Position numbers and translations under genes: made by a program. Source: Paenibacillus sp. W2I17 (GTDB lineage: Bacteria; Bacillota; Bacilli; Paenibacillales; Paenibacillaceae). Taken from it: 64,000 nucleotides of DNA. Shown in pieces: positions 17,387 to 25,519 of the stretch (position 1 is the first letter of the stretch; every line of letters starts with the position of its first letter). The notes under the pieces were generated by a model. The model was given only the letters and a program-made list of their open reading frames with translations, did no database searches and was not told where the DNA came from. The DNA is taken from the NCBI RefSeq assembly GCF_030815985.1, contig NZ_JAUSXM010000001.1, positions 1,178,001 through 1,242,000 on the forward strand, written 5' to 3'.

Positions 17387-17434
17387 CTCCAAAATGCCAA
17401 AATTTCAAGATCATCACCTCATCCTGAATCAATT

Positions 17435-17448
17435 TTAAAACGCTTTCA
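17435..17448 (-). promoter_or_regulatory. cre-like site, outer
   Basis: Minus strand TGAAAGCGTTTTAA matches 13 of 14 cre consensus positions. It lies in the divergent region between the transporter operon and the YesM/YesN genes, so CcpA could act on either direction. Confidence 0.55.
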
Positions 17449-17556
17449 TTTATAGCAGATGCTGCCCTTCCGCTTTTCGAAGGTTTGGCTTATATTAAAG
17501 TTAATCCGATAGGGAGTTTAAAACTTCTGCGTTTGGCGATATGAAAGGAAACACAT

Positions 17557-19266
17557 ATGATCAGAAAAATGTATATGAAGCGATTTATCTATTTCTTTGT
17601 TTTTTTTCTGCTGCTGACGTTAAGTTTGTTTTTCGTGATGAATCGATTGAGCTCCAAGACACTTGAAGAAAATCTGATTGGCGCTTCCAAAAACCAGCTT
17701 GATTATGTGAAAGGCATTCTGGACGGGATTATATACGAGGCTAACATGTACGGAGTTCAGTATGCAGCTGACAGTGATGTCCGATTTTATCAGAGGCATG
17801 TTATCGAGCTGAGCAATTACGATTCCCAAATGAAGAAAAACGAAATCGTTGATCGCTTGCGGCAAACGCTCCTCTCCAGTCGATCGATTGAATCGATCGG
17901 CATTTACTGGAAGTCTGAAGAAACGTTTCTGTCCACCAACAGTACGCCGGAGGCGAGACTTCCGTTCAAGGATGTTCATCAACGGGGATGGCAAATCGTC
18001 GGCAATAGCTTGTATTACTTTGCCCTCTACCCTTACATCCAAAAATCCGGACAAAATGAACCGACTCAGTACGTCGTTGGTGTAAAGCTGAATACCGATT
18101 ATTTGAAAAATCTGCTGAAAAAGGCTGTGAACAACGACAGCTCAAACGCTTTTTTTTGGTTTAATTCCCATCAGTTATGGAGTGAGAAAGAAGTCGACAA
18201 CGATCTATTGAAAGCGGTTACTGAAATGCTTTCTCCACAGCCGGAGATCACTTTGAAATATGATTATCACACTAATTCAGATGACTATTATGTTCTTTCC
18301 CGATATATTGAATCAATCGACGCCTACCTGATTACATATACACAGACGAATGATTTTCTGCAACCGATTGACCGCAACCGTAAAGTTTTTTTTGCCAGTA
18401 TTTTAGCCGTTTTCACACTTGGTCTGGTTGTGATCTTTACGTTTTACCGGAACTATTACCGTAATATTCGTTTGTTAGAGCGGAAGTTTTCACAGGTCGA
18501 ACAAGGCAATCACAATACACGTATAACCGAAAATACGGATAGAGAGTTTTACAGCCTGTTCAGAAGTTTTAATCATATGGTTACCGAGATCCAGGATCTG
18601 TTTGTATCCTTGAAGACTGAAACGGAACTAAGACGAAGTGCCGAACTTCAACAACTCCAGGCTCAGATCAATCCTCATTTTTTGTACAACAGTTTGTTTT
18701 TTATCATGTCGGTGGCTCAATTTTCACCTGATTCTGTCATGCGCATGAGCAAACATCTGGCTGAATATTATCGTTATTTAACCAAGTTGGACCGGCATGA
18801 AGTCACGCTGGAAAGCGAGCTTCAGTTTGCGGAACATTTCCTGATTATTATGGCTCTTAGCAAAAAAATGGAGTACAGCATTGATCTGCCGCCAGAACTG
18901 TCCTCCCTTCCCCTCATGCCGCTGATCATCCAGCCAGTGGTTGAAAATGCGATTCAACATGGAATTGAAGGACAACAAGGGGCCCATCGGGTTACGATTG
19001 ATGTAAAACAGACGGAAGCTGCAATAACGATCAAGGTCTCCGATGACGGCAAAGGTCTTTCACTGGATGATATACGCAGCCTGGAGGCTCGGCTTGAGAG
19101 TGATACCCCGCCTGAAGGAATTAAAGGCGTAGGGCTCTGGAATGTAAATCAACGTCTGAAAAATACGTACGGCGAACGTAGCGGGTTACATTTTACTACT
19201 AATGATTGGGGCGGTTTGTCCGTCCTGCTGCTCATCAGCATTCCCGAGGTGAAAGGAGATAACTAA
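17557..19266 (+). CDS. YesM-type sensor histidine kinase
   Basis: The 569-residue membrane kinase has a helix at about 10-30, a large extracellular sensor region to about 275, a second helix at about 277-297, a HAMP segment (about 300-350), a LytS/YesM-type phosphoacceptor domain with His374 in QINPHFLYNSL, and an ATPase domain (VVENAIQHGIEGQ; DDGKGLS; KGVGLWNV). GAAAGGA precedes the ATG. It ends overlapping the regulator start by one base, so the pair is translationally coupled. In this class the extracellular domain often senses the cognate binding protein or its sugar; the divergent transporter operon is the likely target. Confidence 0.95.
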   Translation: MIRKMYMKRFIYFFVFFLLLTLSLFFVMNRLSSKTLEENLIGASKNQLDYVKGILDGIIYEANMYGVQYAADSDVRFYQRHVIELSNYDSQMKKNEIVDRLRQTLLSSRSIESIGIYWKSEETFLSTNSTPEARLPFKDVHQRGWQIVGNSLYYFALYPYIQKSGQNEPTQYVVGVKLNTDYLKNLLKKAVNNDSSNAFFWFNSHQLWSEKEVDNDLLKAVTEMLSPQPEITLKYDYHTNSDDYYVLSRYIESIDAYLITYTQTNDFLQPIDRNRKVFFASILAVFTLGLVVIFTFYRNYYRNIRLLERKFSQVEQGNHNTRITENTDREFYSLFRSFNHMVTEIQDLFVSLKTETELRRSAELQQLQAQINPHFLYNSLFFIMSVAQFSPDSVMRMSKHLAEYYRYLTKLDRHEVTLESELQFAEHFLIIMALSKKMEYSIDLPPELSSLPLMPLIIQPVVENAIQHGIEGQQGAHRVTIDVKQTEAAITIKVSDDGKGLSLDDIRSLEARLESDTPPEGIKGVGLWNVNQRLKNTYGERSGLHFTTNDWGGLSVLLLISIPEVKGDN

Positions 19267-20615
19267 TGCGATTATTAATTGTGGATGACGGACATTATGT
19301 CGTTGAATATATGAAGCACTTACTCGATTGGAACACCTTTGGCATTGATCAGATCGAGACGATGACTAATTCGATTGAAGCCCGAGATATGTTGACTCAA
19401 AACCACATCGATATTCTGATCACTGACATCCGAATGCCTGAGGTGTCTGGTATTGATCTGCTTCAACATATCCACCAACATAACTTGCCAACCAAAGTGA
19501 TCATCCTTTCCGGCTACTCCGAGTTCGAATATGCGCAACAAGGAATCCGTTTAGGTGCGCTCGACTACTTGCTCAAACCTGTCGACAAAGATGATGTGGA
19601 GAAAGCCATGTCCAAAGCCATCAATAATATTACAAAGACACGGCCTGCTCAATCTGTTGCATGGGAGAACTTCGATGGACTGGGGTATCTGCTTTCCCTT
19701 CTTGGTCATAACGAGACATTAAGGAAGCAATATGATGCTTATACTGAATTTTTAGGGCGTCGTCGTATGTGCTATTTCAGGCTGGACTATTTCACAAAGG
19801 AACATGAGGATGTTATAAAACATGCTGTCGGAGACAAACTGGATCGTCTCGTTTGGAATGCGGGAACGGGACTGTTCGGTCTTGTTCCGGAAGAAGCTGC
19901 TGCAGAACTGACCATCAAACTGGAGCAATCGGTCGTGTCTCCTCCCTTTTCATTGACTGATCGAAACGTGACCCGACAGATGTTCTACAGGTTCTTTCAT
20001 AATGAGGACGTACACTCAGAAGACTTCAATGGCATATTCAACCATTCTCCGTCATGCGGTGATTGGGAGTCGGCGGGAAATATCGTTAAGAAATATGATC
20101 AAATCCGTCTCCAAAAGCAAAAAATAATCTTTCTCATGGAGACCATTCTATATGTATATCTGGCGGACAAGGATCGGGATGACTCTGAAACCGTGGATTG
20201 GATATTCAACCAGTTGCGGCATCCTGATGAACTATCCTCAACTCTCATGGATCGGGTCAGTCGGATCAGAAACAACAAACAGATGTCCATTCAAACCATC
20301 GTTGACAAAGTACAAACGTATATCGAAGACCATCTGTCACATGGCCTTAGCCTGGATGAACTGGGGAAAGTTGCACATCTTCATCCCGTTTACTTTTCCA
20401 AACTATTTAAACAAGAAACGGGCGAAAATGTGTCAAACTACATTTCCAGGAAAAGGTTAGAGAAAGCTTCTCAATTGCTTCAAGATTCGGAACTCCGTGT
20501 AGCCGATATAGCACAGATGGTTGGTTACCGAAAAAATCAATATTTTATCCAGTTGTTCAAAGTGGAATATGGAGTTACTCCCTACCAGTACCGGAGAAAT
20601 ATGATCCATCAATGA
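19266..20615 (+). CDS. YesN-type response regulator with AraC DNA-binding domain
   Basis: The 449-residue protein has an N-terminal receiver domain (phosphoacceptor Asp54 in ILITDIRMPE, Lys in YLLKPVD), a middle region without a recognised domain, and two C-terminal AraC helix-turn-helix motifs (about 345-445; LSLDELGKVAHLHPVYFSKL and VADIAQMVGYRKNQYFIQLF). The TAATG overlap with the kinase gene shows the two are one unit. It most likely activates the divergent transporter/GH43 operon. A bidirectional terminator follows. Confidence 0.95.
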   Translation: MRLLIVDDGHYVVEYMKHLLDWNTFGIDQIETMTNSIEARDMLTQNHIDILITDIRMPEVSGIDLLQHIHQHNLPTKVIILSGYSEFEYAQQGIRLGALDYLLKPVDKDDVEKAMSKAINNITKTRPAQSVAWENFDGLGYLLSLLGHNETLRKQYDAYTEFLGRRRMCYFRLDYFTKEHEDVIKHAVGDKLDRLVWNAGTGLFGLVPEEAAAELTIKLEQSVVSPPFSLTDRNVTRQMFYRFFHNEDVHSEDFNGIFNHSPSCGDWESAGNIVKKYDQIRLQKQKIIFLMETILYVYLADKDRDDSETVDWIFNQLRHPDELSSTLMDRVSRIRNNKQMSIQTIVDKVQTYIEDHLSHGLSLDELGKVAHLHPVYFSKLFKQETGENVSNYISRKRLEKASQLLQDSELRVADIAQMVGYRKNQYFIQLFKVEYGVTPYQYRRNMIHQ

Positions 20616-20662
20616 CTTCGGTTGAATATATTACATAAATGATATGTCCAATGCGGTACCGA

Positions 20663-20708
20663 AAAAGCCCAACTTCCACTCTTCAGTTTAAAGAGTGAGT
20701 TGGGTCTT
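20663..20708. terminator. Bidirectional terminator between YesN-type and GNAT genes
   Basis: AAGCCCAACT with ACTCTT pair to AAGAGT and AGTTGGGTCTT across a short loop. A-rich and T-rich flanks on the two sides suit termination of both convergent genes. Confidence 0.75.
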
Positions 20709-20718
20709 TGCAGTGCAA

Positions 20719-21165
20719 TTAATGGGTTAGGTCGATCATCTTATCAAAGCAATATGAATCTCTGTCATAACCGTTATGTTCATAAAAAGCATGGGCGTTG
20801 GTACGCTTCATTCCGCTACATAAAATAATACTTGATATTCCCCGTTCTTTAGCATAATTTTCAGTCTGTCTTAGTAGTTTTGTACCTATCCCTCTATGTT
20901 GCAGATCCCTTTTAACAGCAAGAGCTTGAATATGTAGATAACCAATTGCAACTCCTACGGATAATGCCTGTACAATAGTTACAAAACCGACCACATCATT
21001 TTCTATCAATGCGACAAATGTTTTGTAATTCCCGGCCTTATTCATCTCTTCCATAGTCACTCGGAAGTTTGCATCATTAACATTACGAATTTCAAGTACA
21101 TCATTCCATAAAGAAACAACTTCATCATAATCATCGGATATAATTTCTCGTATTTTAATATTCAT
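20719..21165 (-). CDS. GNAT-family N-acetyltransferase
   Basis: The 148-residue protein has the GNAT fold. The acetyl-CoA motif is visible as VKRDLQHRGIGTKLL (Q/RxxGxG/A loop), followed by AHAFYEHNGYDRD, the usual final strand-helix. Start ATG at 21165 follows GAGGGGG; the frame extends upstream without a site. The substrate is unknown. It is a single gene on the minus strand with no linked partner. Confidence 0.88.
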   Translation of the reverse strand: MNIKIREIISDDYDEVVSLWNDVLEIRNVNDANFRVTMEEMNKAGNYKTFVALIENDVVGFVTIVQALSVGVAIGYLHIQALAVKRDLQHRGIGTKLLRQTENYAKERGISSIILCSGMKRTNAHAFYEHNGYDRDSYCFDKMIDLTH

Positions 21166-21254
21166 ACTAAACAACCCCCTCAAGATAAAATAATCCGACA
21201 ATCTCCCCTACCCTATTGGTGATAAGGTTCTCCGCACTGTCTGTAACGACAAGT

Positions 21255-21287
21255 TATAGGGCCAACCTTTGTGGGGGTGACCCTATA
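21255..21287. other. Hairpin of unknown role
   Basis: TATAGGG pairs with CCCTATA, with partial pairing inside (CAACC/GGGTG). It lies about 65 bp after the AraC/GyrI-type gene on that strand but lacks a T-run, so it may be a weak terminator or structured leader of the GNAT gene. Confidence 0.35.
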
Positions 21288-21351
21288 TGAAAATCTAAAT
21301 TATTTCAGTTGTCTTCTTCGTTAACGCCTTCATTTCGCTCGTATAAAAGCG

Positions 21352-22206
21352 TTATTTTTTCTTCACGGGTATCCAGATTTCTCCTGAAACATTCCCATGC
21401 CGTGCCATTCCATAATACATCTCGAAAGTAGGGCCCTCAACCTGTTCGTATTCAGATGTCGGAAACCACTCAGAATAGATTCGTTCCCATAGTTTTTGCA
21501 TATCACACTGCGGCTCCGGGAAGACCGCCCACGTTAATGTTGGGATAGCAAGTTTTGTGAATCTCTCCGGTATCTCAAGCCCCTTAGGTACATGATAACA
21601 GATCATGTATTTGAAAGATTCTTTAGTGTGATCATAAAGGGCGGCATGTAACATGGTGTCACCAAAACGTCCCAGTAAGTCGTTCATCATATCAACGCTG
21701 CCATCATCATCACATTTTATACGGAATAGAGGAACTTCAGAGAACGCTGTTTTCTGGTCTGCATTTATAATTCCATATACTCCAAACATCTCAAAAGAAT
21801 CTCTTTGCTCAATACGGTAATTCATTTCGACATCCCCTTTTATTGAAATATGAAAGGACATTCGAGGATAGGCTTTTAGAGAAACGCCTGTATCACGCGC
21901 GGATATAGGCATAATACCATGAAGATTCTTAAAGGCGCGTGCAAACGCCTCCGGCGAATCATATCCATATTTCATAGCTACATCAATAACCTTTGAGCCT
22001 GTTGTCTGCAGTTCGAATGCAGCCAATGTCAACCGTCGACGTCGAATGTACTCCGATAACGTTACGCCAGTAATAAATGGAAACATCCTTTGAAAATGAT
22101 AGGTAGAGCAACAGGCTCTCTGTGCTATTTCATCATATGAAATAGTGTCCGCTAGATTTGTTTCGATATATTCCATGGCACCATTCATCCTAACCAACCA
22201 ATCCAT
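21352..22206 (-). CDS. AraC regulator with GyrI-like effector domain
   Basis: The 284-residue protein starts with two AraC helix-turn-helix motifs (about 8-105; ISYDEIAQRACCSTYHFQRMF, VIDVAMKYGYDSPEAFARAF). A GyrI/Rob-type effector-binding domain follows (about 125-284; ends with IWIPVKKK after SEYEQVEGPTFEMYY). Such regulators, like Rob or BmrR-type sensors, respond to hydrophobic or cationic compounds and often control efflux or detoxification genes; none is adjacent. ATG at 22206 is preceded by AGGGAGGG. Confidence 0.9.
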   Translation of the reverse strand: MDWLVRMNGAMEYIETNLADTISYDEIAQRACCSTYHFQRMFPFITGVTLSEYIRRRRLTLAAFELQTTGSKVIDVAMKYGYDSPEAFARAFKNLHGIMPISARDTGVSLKAYPRMSFHISIKGDVEMNYRIEQRDSFEMFGVYGIINADQKTAFSEVPLFRIKCDDDGSVDMMNDLLGRFGDTMLHAALYDHTKESFKYMICYHVPKGLEIPERFTKLAIPTLTWAVFPEPQCDMQKLWERIYSEWFPTSEYEQVEGPTFEMYYGMARHGNVSGEIWIPVKKK

Positions 22207-22312
22207 CGTATTCCCTCCCTTCAAGGTAATTTTATGGGAAATAAATAATGAATACCTTGCAATTTCTGCACGAAAAAGTCAGTAAAAAACTTGCTCTTAT
22301 GGATGATACGGT

Positions 22313-23446
22313 TCACCGGGTCATCACTGGAGTAATCAAGAACAGAGTAGACATGAGCGAGTCATCTGGAAATACGACGATGGGACTTGTTTTCCCAGCG
22401 TATCTTAATCGGACGCTAGCGCAATCCATGTTGCGAAGTATATCGATAAAAAACTTTCCATTTAGTGATATCACAAATTCTTCCCCACACATCTCTAATA
22501 ACGGAATTTCATTCTGAATATCTCCAACATCGGCTGTTTTGGACAATAGTTTTAATGTGTCTGCATTAGCTACTAATCTAATCACTTGTTCACTAGCCAT
22601 TACAGTTACACATTCAACTGCTCTCAACAAACATGCTGTATCAACTGCGATTTCACACAAATAAGATTGAGGGATTACATTCTTTATGGATGGGAACGTT
22701 CCTTCAATAAGAGCAGACTCCACTTTCAGTCCAGTTGTCACGAATTTAACTCGATTATTACTCACTTCAATTTCAGTTGTGTCATCTGTTTTGTTCAATA
22801 TTTTCGATAATTCATAGAGATTTTTCGCTGGAATAACAGCGTTCAAACTGTTGTGAGTAGCATCTTCTAAATGCAAAGCGCGGTATGCAAGCCGCACTCC
22901 ATCTGTAGCAATTAAGTTAAGAAAATCATTACTGCATTCCAAAGAAACTCCTGTTAATATGGGGCTGGTCTCGGACGTTGATGCTACGATTGCTAGCTGT
23001 TTAATAGTCGAACGAAGTAAGGAAGTATTAATGCGTAGTTTAGTAGAAGGGAACGCCTCTCCATCATTAAAGGAAGGGAATTCTGTAGGGTCCATCCCGC
23101 ATAAACGTAATTGAGAATGACCGGATACAATCGAAAGAATCATTGGCTCTTTAATTTCAAGTCTAACTTTGTCATCATTAAATTTACGAATAATATCGTG
23201 AAAATAACGCGATGGTATAACGATAGCCCCTGTTCTTTTTACAGTCAGAGAAACATCATCTTGAGCAATCATAGACTGTATCGTCAAACTTGTATTACTT
23301 GCCGTAAAAGTAACGCCATCTGCACCTGCTTGAATATGTATTCCTTGAAGAATAGGTATTGGACTATTCGCTGCTACTGCCTTTATCACATATTGTATGG
23401 CATTCATAAGAGAATCTTTTGTTATCTCTACCAGCAAAGACCTCAC
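22313..23446 (-). CDS. DNA polymerase III beta subunit (sliding clamp), second-copy type
   Basis: The 377-residue protein aligns along its whole length with DnaN: IPILQGIHI, then MDPTEFPSF, ATDGVRLAYR, FPSIKNVIPQ and the C-terminal MSTLFLITPVMTR, where genuine clamps end in an MPMR-like motif. Three clamp domains of about 125 residues are therefore complete. It is not in the dnaA-dnaN-recF context, so it is most likely an additional clamp. Start is uncertain: GTG at 23446 or TTG at 23437, both near GAGGTAGGTGAGG. The ribbon-helix-helix gene lies 19 bp upstream on the same strand, so the two form an operon. Accessory clamps may serve plasmid, phage or stress polymerases; its role here is unknown. 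Confidence 0.92.
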   Translation of the reverse strand: MRSLLVEITKDSLMNAIQYVIKAVAANSPIPILQGIHIQAGADGVTFTASNTSLTIQSMIAQDDVSLTVKRTGAIVIPSRYFHDIIRKFNDDKVRLEIKEPMILSIVSGHSQLRLCGMDPTEFPSFNDGEAFPSTKLRINTSLLRSTIKQLAIVASTSETSPILTGVSLECSNDFLNLIATDGVRLAYRALHLEDATHNSLNAVIPAKNLYELSKILNKTDDTTEIEVSNNRVKFVTTGLKVESALIEGTFPSIKNVIPQSYLCEIAVDTACLLRAVECVTVMASEQVIRLVANADTLKLLSKTADVGDIQNEIPLLEMCGEEFVISLNGKFFIDILRNMDCASVRLRYAGKTSPIVVFPDDSLMSTLFLITPVMTR

Positions 23447-23465
23447 CTACCTCGAAAAAAAAAAA

Positions 23466-23741
23466 TTATTTTGTATAGAAGGACTCAATGATGTTACGTA
23501 TAGCCTCCGAACGAGAAAGTTTATGCTCTGTGCAATGGTTTTCGATTTTTCCCCACATGTCCTCTGTTAGAGTTAAAGATATTTTTTTAGTCACACCTAT
23601 ACTCTTTCTCCCGGAACCTTCTCGCAGACCACCTCTCGAAAAGACAAAACCTAACTGGCCTTCTTTATTAGAGACACCAACTTTAATGTTATTGTTGTTC
23701 AATATAATAACACTCCCAATTTTTGATTTAGGTAACCTCAT
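23466..23741 (-). CDS. Ribbon-helix-helix-like protein upstream of the clamp gene
   Basis: This 91-residue protein has a C-terminal segment (about 45-90) with the pattern of a ribbon-helix-helix DNA-binding unit: KKISLTLTEDMWGKIENHC forms the strand and helix 1, and LSRSEAIRNIIESF helix 2. The N-terminal half (GSVIILNNNNIKVGV, GRGGLREGSGRK-type glycine/arginine stretch) is unlike any family I recognise. The ATG at 23741 has only a weak ribosome site, but a fair promoter lies 20 bp upstream. It precedes the second sliding-clamp gene and may autoregulate both. The pair lies beside repeats and an IS element, so acquisition by transfer is plausible. Confidence 0.7.
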   Translation of the reverse strand: MRLPKSKIGSVIILNNNNIKVGVSNKEGQLGFVFSRGGLREGSGRKSIGVTKKISLTLTEDMWGKIENHCTEHKLSRSEAIRNIIESFYTK

Positions 23742-23759
23742 TCAAATGGATCTATACTC

Positions 23760-23789
23760 ATCTTATCATAGCTCTACATGGATTTACAA
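23760..23789 (-). promoter_or_regulatory. Predicted sigma-A promoter of the RHH/clamp operon
   Basis: Minus strand TTGTAA, 18 bp, TAAGAT ends about 20 bp before the RHH start codon. The sequence match is moderate. Confidence 0.4.
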
Positions 23790-23871
23790 TATTTTAAAAG
23801 CGATTGCTGAAGAACAACTCATCGAATGTAGAGATGGGACTATCTCAAAAGGGATCCCCTTCGCTTCAAGC

Positions 23872-23967
23872 GCTAACGAACCTCAGTAACTTTATTCCAT
23901 CGTAAACCGCCTAAATATCATATAAATGGACCAACTCGATGAAATAACGTCTCTATGATTCGTTAGA
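23872..23967. repeat. Rep-B copy 1
   Basis: An inverted-repeat element with ends CTAACGAA and TTCGTTAG. The arms continue as CTCAGTAACTTTATT on one side and, read in reverse, CATAGAGACGTTATT on the other. Its outer flanks are also shared with the copy near 45.4 kb: one reads ACACGCTATTTGCTCCCAT in reverse (up to 24005), the other TTCGTTAGCGCTTGA in reverse (before 23880). IS copy 1 begins a few bases past the first flank. Confidence 0.8.
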
Positions 23968-24075
23968 ATTCAAACCTATGCAAATGGGAGCAAATAGCGT
24001 GTGCTATGGAGCTAGAATAAAAAGTGGACACCCGTTAACGGACGGAAGGATAATAAGACTAACGGAGGTGTCCAC

Positions 24076-24393
24076 ATGGGAGAACAGCGGCAACGATATA
24101 ACGAAGAATTCAAGAAACAAACGGTCAAATTCATTCAAGAGCAGACGAAGACACTTGGAGATTTGGCAGAAGAACTCAACATTCCAAAAAGTACGTTGCA
24201 CCAATGGATGAGTAAGTACCGCGAACTAAAACATGAGCCTGTTGCCAGTGTAGATCGAGTGAAGGAACTGGAAGCAGAGCTTCAAGAGATGCGCCGGTTG
24301 CTTCAAGAGAAAGAGCACACGCTTGCGGATACACAAGAAGAACTGGCGATTGTAAAAAAAGCAGTGCACATCTTCAGCAAACCAAAGAGCTAA
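24076..24393 (+). CDS. IS3-family transposase OrfA
   Basis: The 105-residue protein has an N-terminal helix-turn-helix (about 5-50; LGDLAEELNIPKSTLHQWMS) that would bind the IS ends, then a coiled-coil/leucine zipper (about 55-92). A strong GGAGG lies upstream of the ATG. At its 3' end the run A7 (24354-24360) allows ribosomes to slip into the orfB frame. Confidence 0.95.
   Translation: MGEQRQRYNEEFKKQTVKFIQEQTKTLGDLAEELNIPKSTLHQWMSKYRELKHEPVASVDRVKELEAELQEMRRLLQEKEHTLADTQEELAIVKKAVHIFSKPKS
24354..24360 (+). other. Programmed -1 frameshift site (A_AAA_AAA_G)
   Basis: In the orfA frame the sequence reads GTA AAA AAA GCA. The orfB frame is open across this point one base back, without stops from the A-run to the GTG usually drawn as its start, so a -1 slip yields an OrfAB fusion transposase. 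This is the standard mechanism in IS3-family elements. Confidence 0.85.
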
Positions 24394-24404
24394 GATTTCA
24401 GTTT

Positions 24405-25268
24405 GTGGAAGATCATCGCTCCGAGTTTTCTTTGGAGAAGATGTGCAGAACCTTTCAAGTATCACGGAGCGGATATTACAGATGGCGAATGGACCGAACC
24501 AGCAAGCGGCAGAACCGCAAAGACGAGGTCATGAAGCGTATTCGGTATCATTTTTACGACCACCAGATGCGGTGTGGAAGCCCTAAAATTACGTATCTGC
24601 TCCATTTAGAAGGGTTGCGAATCTCTTCCCGTACCGTCAGTATATACATGCGTCAAATGAATCTACGTTCTGTGGTCATGCCCAAATATCGCGTTCAGAC
24701 GACGGATTCCAAACACGACCATCCCCTTGCGCCAAATACGCTGAATCAGCAATTTAAAACGTCCAAACCGAATACGGTATGGGTTACCGACATCACCTAC
24801 ATTCCTTGCCGAGGAGGTCGTCTATATCTGGCCAGCGTTCTGGATTTGTGCACACGTGAAATTGTAGGCTGGCGTCTATATAACCATATGGAAACCAGTT
24901 TGGTGATGGGTGCACTGGAGGAAGCTTACAAGGCCAAACGCCCCGCTCCGGGATTACTCCATCACTCGGATCGCGGCTCTCAATACACGTCAAAAGAATA
25001 CGTGGAGCAACTAAAATCATACGGAATGGAATCAAGCATGAGCCGCCGAGGAAACTGTTATGATAACGCCTGTATTGAGTCGTGGCACAGTATTTTAAAG
25101 AAGGAACTCATTTACTGCAACCCTCGTTTTAAGACACCGGAAGAGGCTTATACTGCCATCTACCAGTACATTGAGTTCTATTACAACCGCAAGCGAATGC
25201 ATGGCGCGCTAGGGTATCTTTCCCCTGCTCGTTTTGCGATGAAATTTACGGACAAATCCGCAGCGTAG
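24405..25268 (+). CDS. IS3-family transposase OrfB (DDE integrase domain)
   Basis: The 287-residue frame has the IS3 HTH_21 segment (RSGYYRWRMDR) followed by the rve catalytic core. The DDE residues are all visible: WVTDITYI, HHSDRGSQY and the Glu in ACIESWHSILKKEL. C-terminal YIEFYYNRKRMHGALGYLSP is typical. The GTG start is nominal; the natural product is probably the OrfAB fusion made by frameshifting. This copy looks functional. Confidence 0.95.
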   Translation: MEDHRSEFSLEKMCRTFQVSRSGYYRWRMDRTSKRQNRKDEVMKRIRYHFYDHQMRCGSPKITYLLHLEGLRISSRTVSIYMRQMNLRSVVMPKYRVQTTDSKHDHPLAPNTLNQQFKTSKPNTVWVTDITYIPCRGGRLYLASVLDLCTREIVGWRLYNHMETSLVMGALEEAYKAKRPAPGLLHHSDRGSQYTSKEYVEQLKSYGMESSMSRRGNCYDNACIESWHSILKKELIYCNPRFKTPEEAYTAIYQYIEFYYNRKRMHGALGYLSPARFAMKFTDKSAA

Positions 25269-25326
25269 TGTCTACTTTTTTGACATAGGTCCACTAGGTC
25301 CGTTAGAACTGTATAACTCTGACAAA

Positions 25327-25366
25327 GGGCTGTACCCGGTCATGCTCATGACTCACAGGACAGCCC
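25327..25366. other. Hairpin in the 25.29-25.52 kb gap
   Basis: GGGCTGT pairs with ACAGCCC; the loop contains a CATGCTCATG motif. No T-run follows directly. The remainder of this gap holds a further TCCGTTAGAACTG fragment resembling a Rep-B end just past the IS, and nothing else I recognise. Confidence 0.35.
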
Positions 25367-25519
25367 CAAGAAAATAATTACGTATAGACACCTCTTTTAT
25401 ATACTCAACTGGAATTCGGGAATCGAAGTGACGCTTTATGTTCGGGAAGAAAGAAGCTTTTGGGGAACGACCACCAAATTTGAGTACTCGGTTGTTGTTC
25501 AAAGTCGAATTATGATCCA

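Larger units (their letters stand above)
24007..25293 (+). mobile_element. Intact IS3-family insertion sequence, copy 1 (1287 bp)
   Basis: The ends are imperfect inverted repeats of about 25 bp: TGGAGCTAGAATAAAAAGTG at the left and, in reverse, TGGACCTATGTCAAAAAAGT at the right, beginning TG and ending CA as in the IS3 family. The element is flanked by a 3-bp direct repeat CTA (24004-24006 and 25294-25296). It carries overlapping orfA and orfB with an A7 slippery run. Boundaries were fixed by comparison with the second copy at 45477-46460. Confidence 0.95.

Noticed and set aside
17331..17414. 27-codon leader peptide before the LplB-type gene as a firm CDS
   Set aside because: Its ATG is only two bases from GAGG and the peptide has no conserved features; kept as part of the start-codon finding only.
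23488..23889. A 133-codon plus-strand frame opposite the RHH gene
   Set aside because: Its first half is a shadow of the RHH gene. The tail runs through sequence shared with the repeat near 46.5 kb, so it is explained by Rep-B flank rather than a gene.
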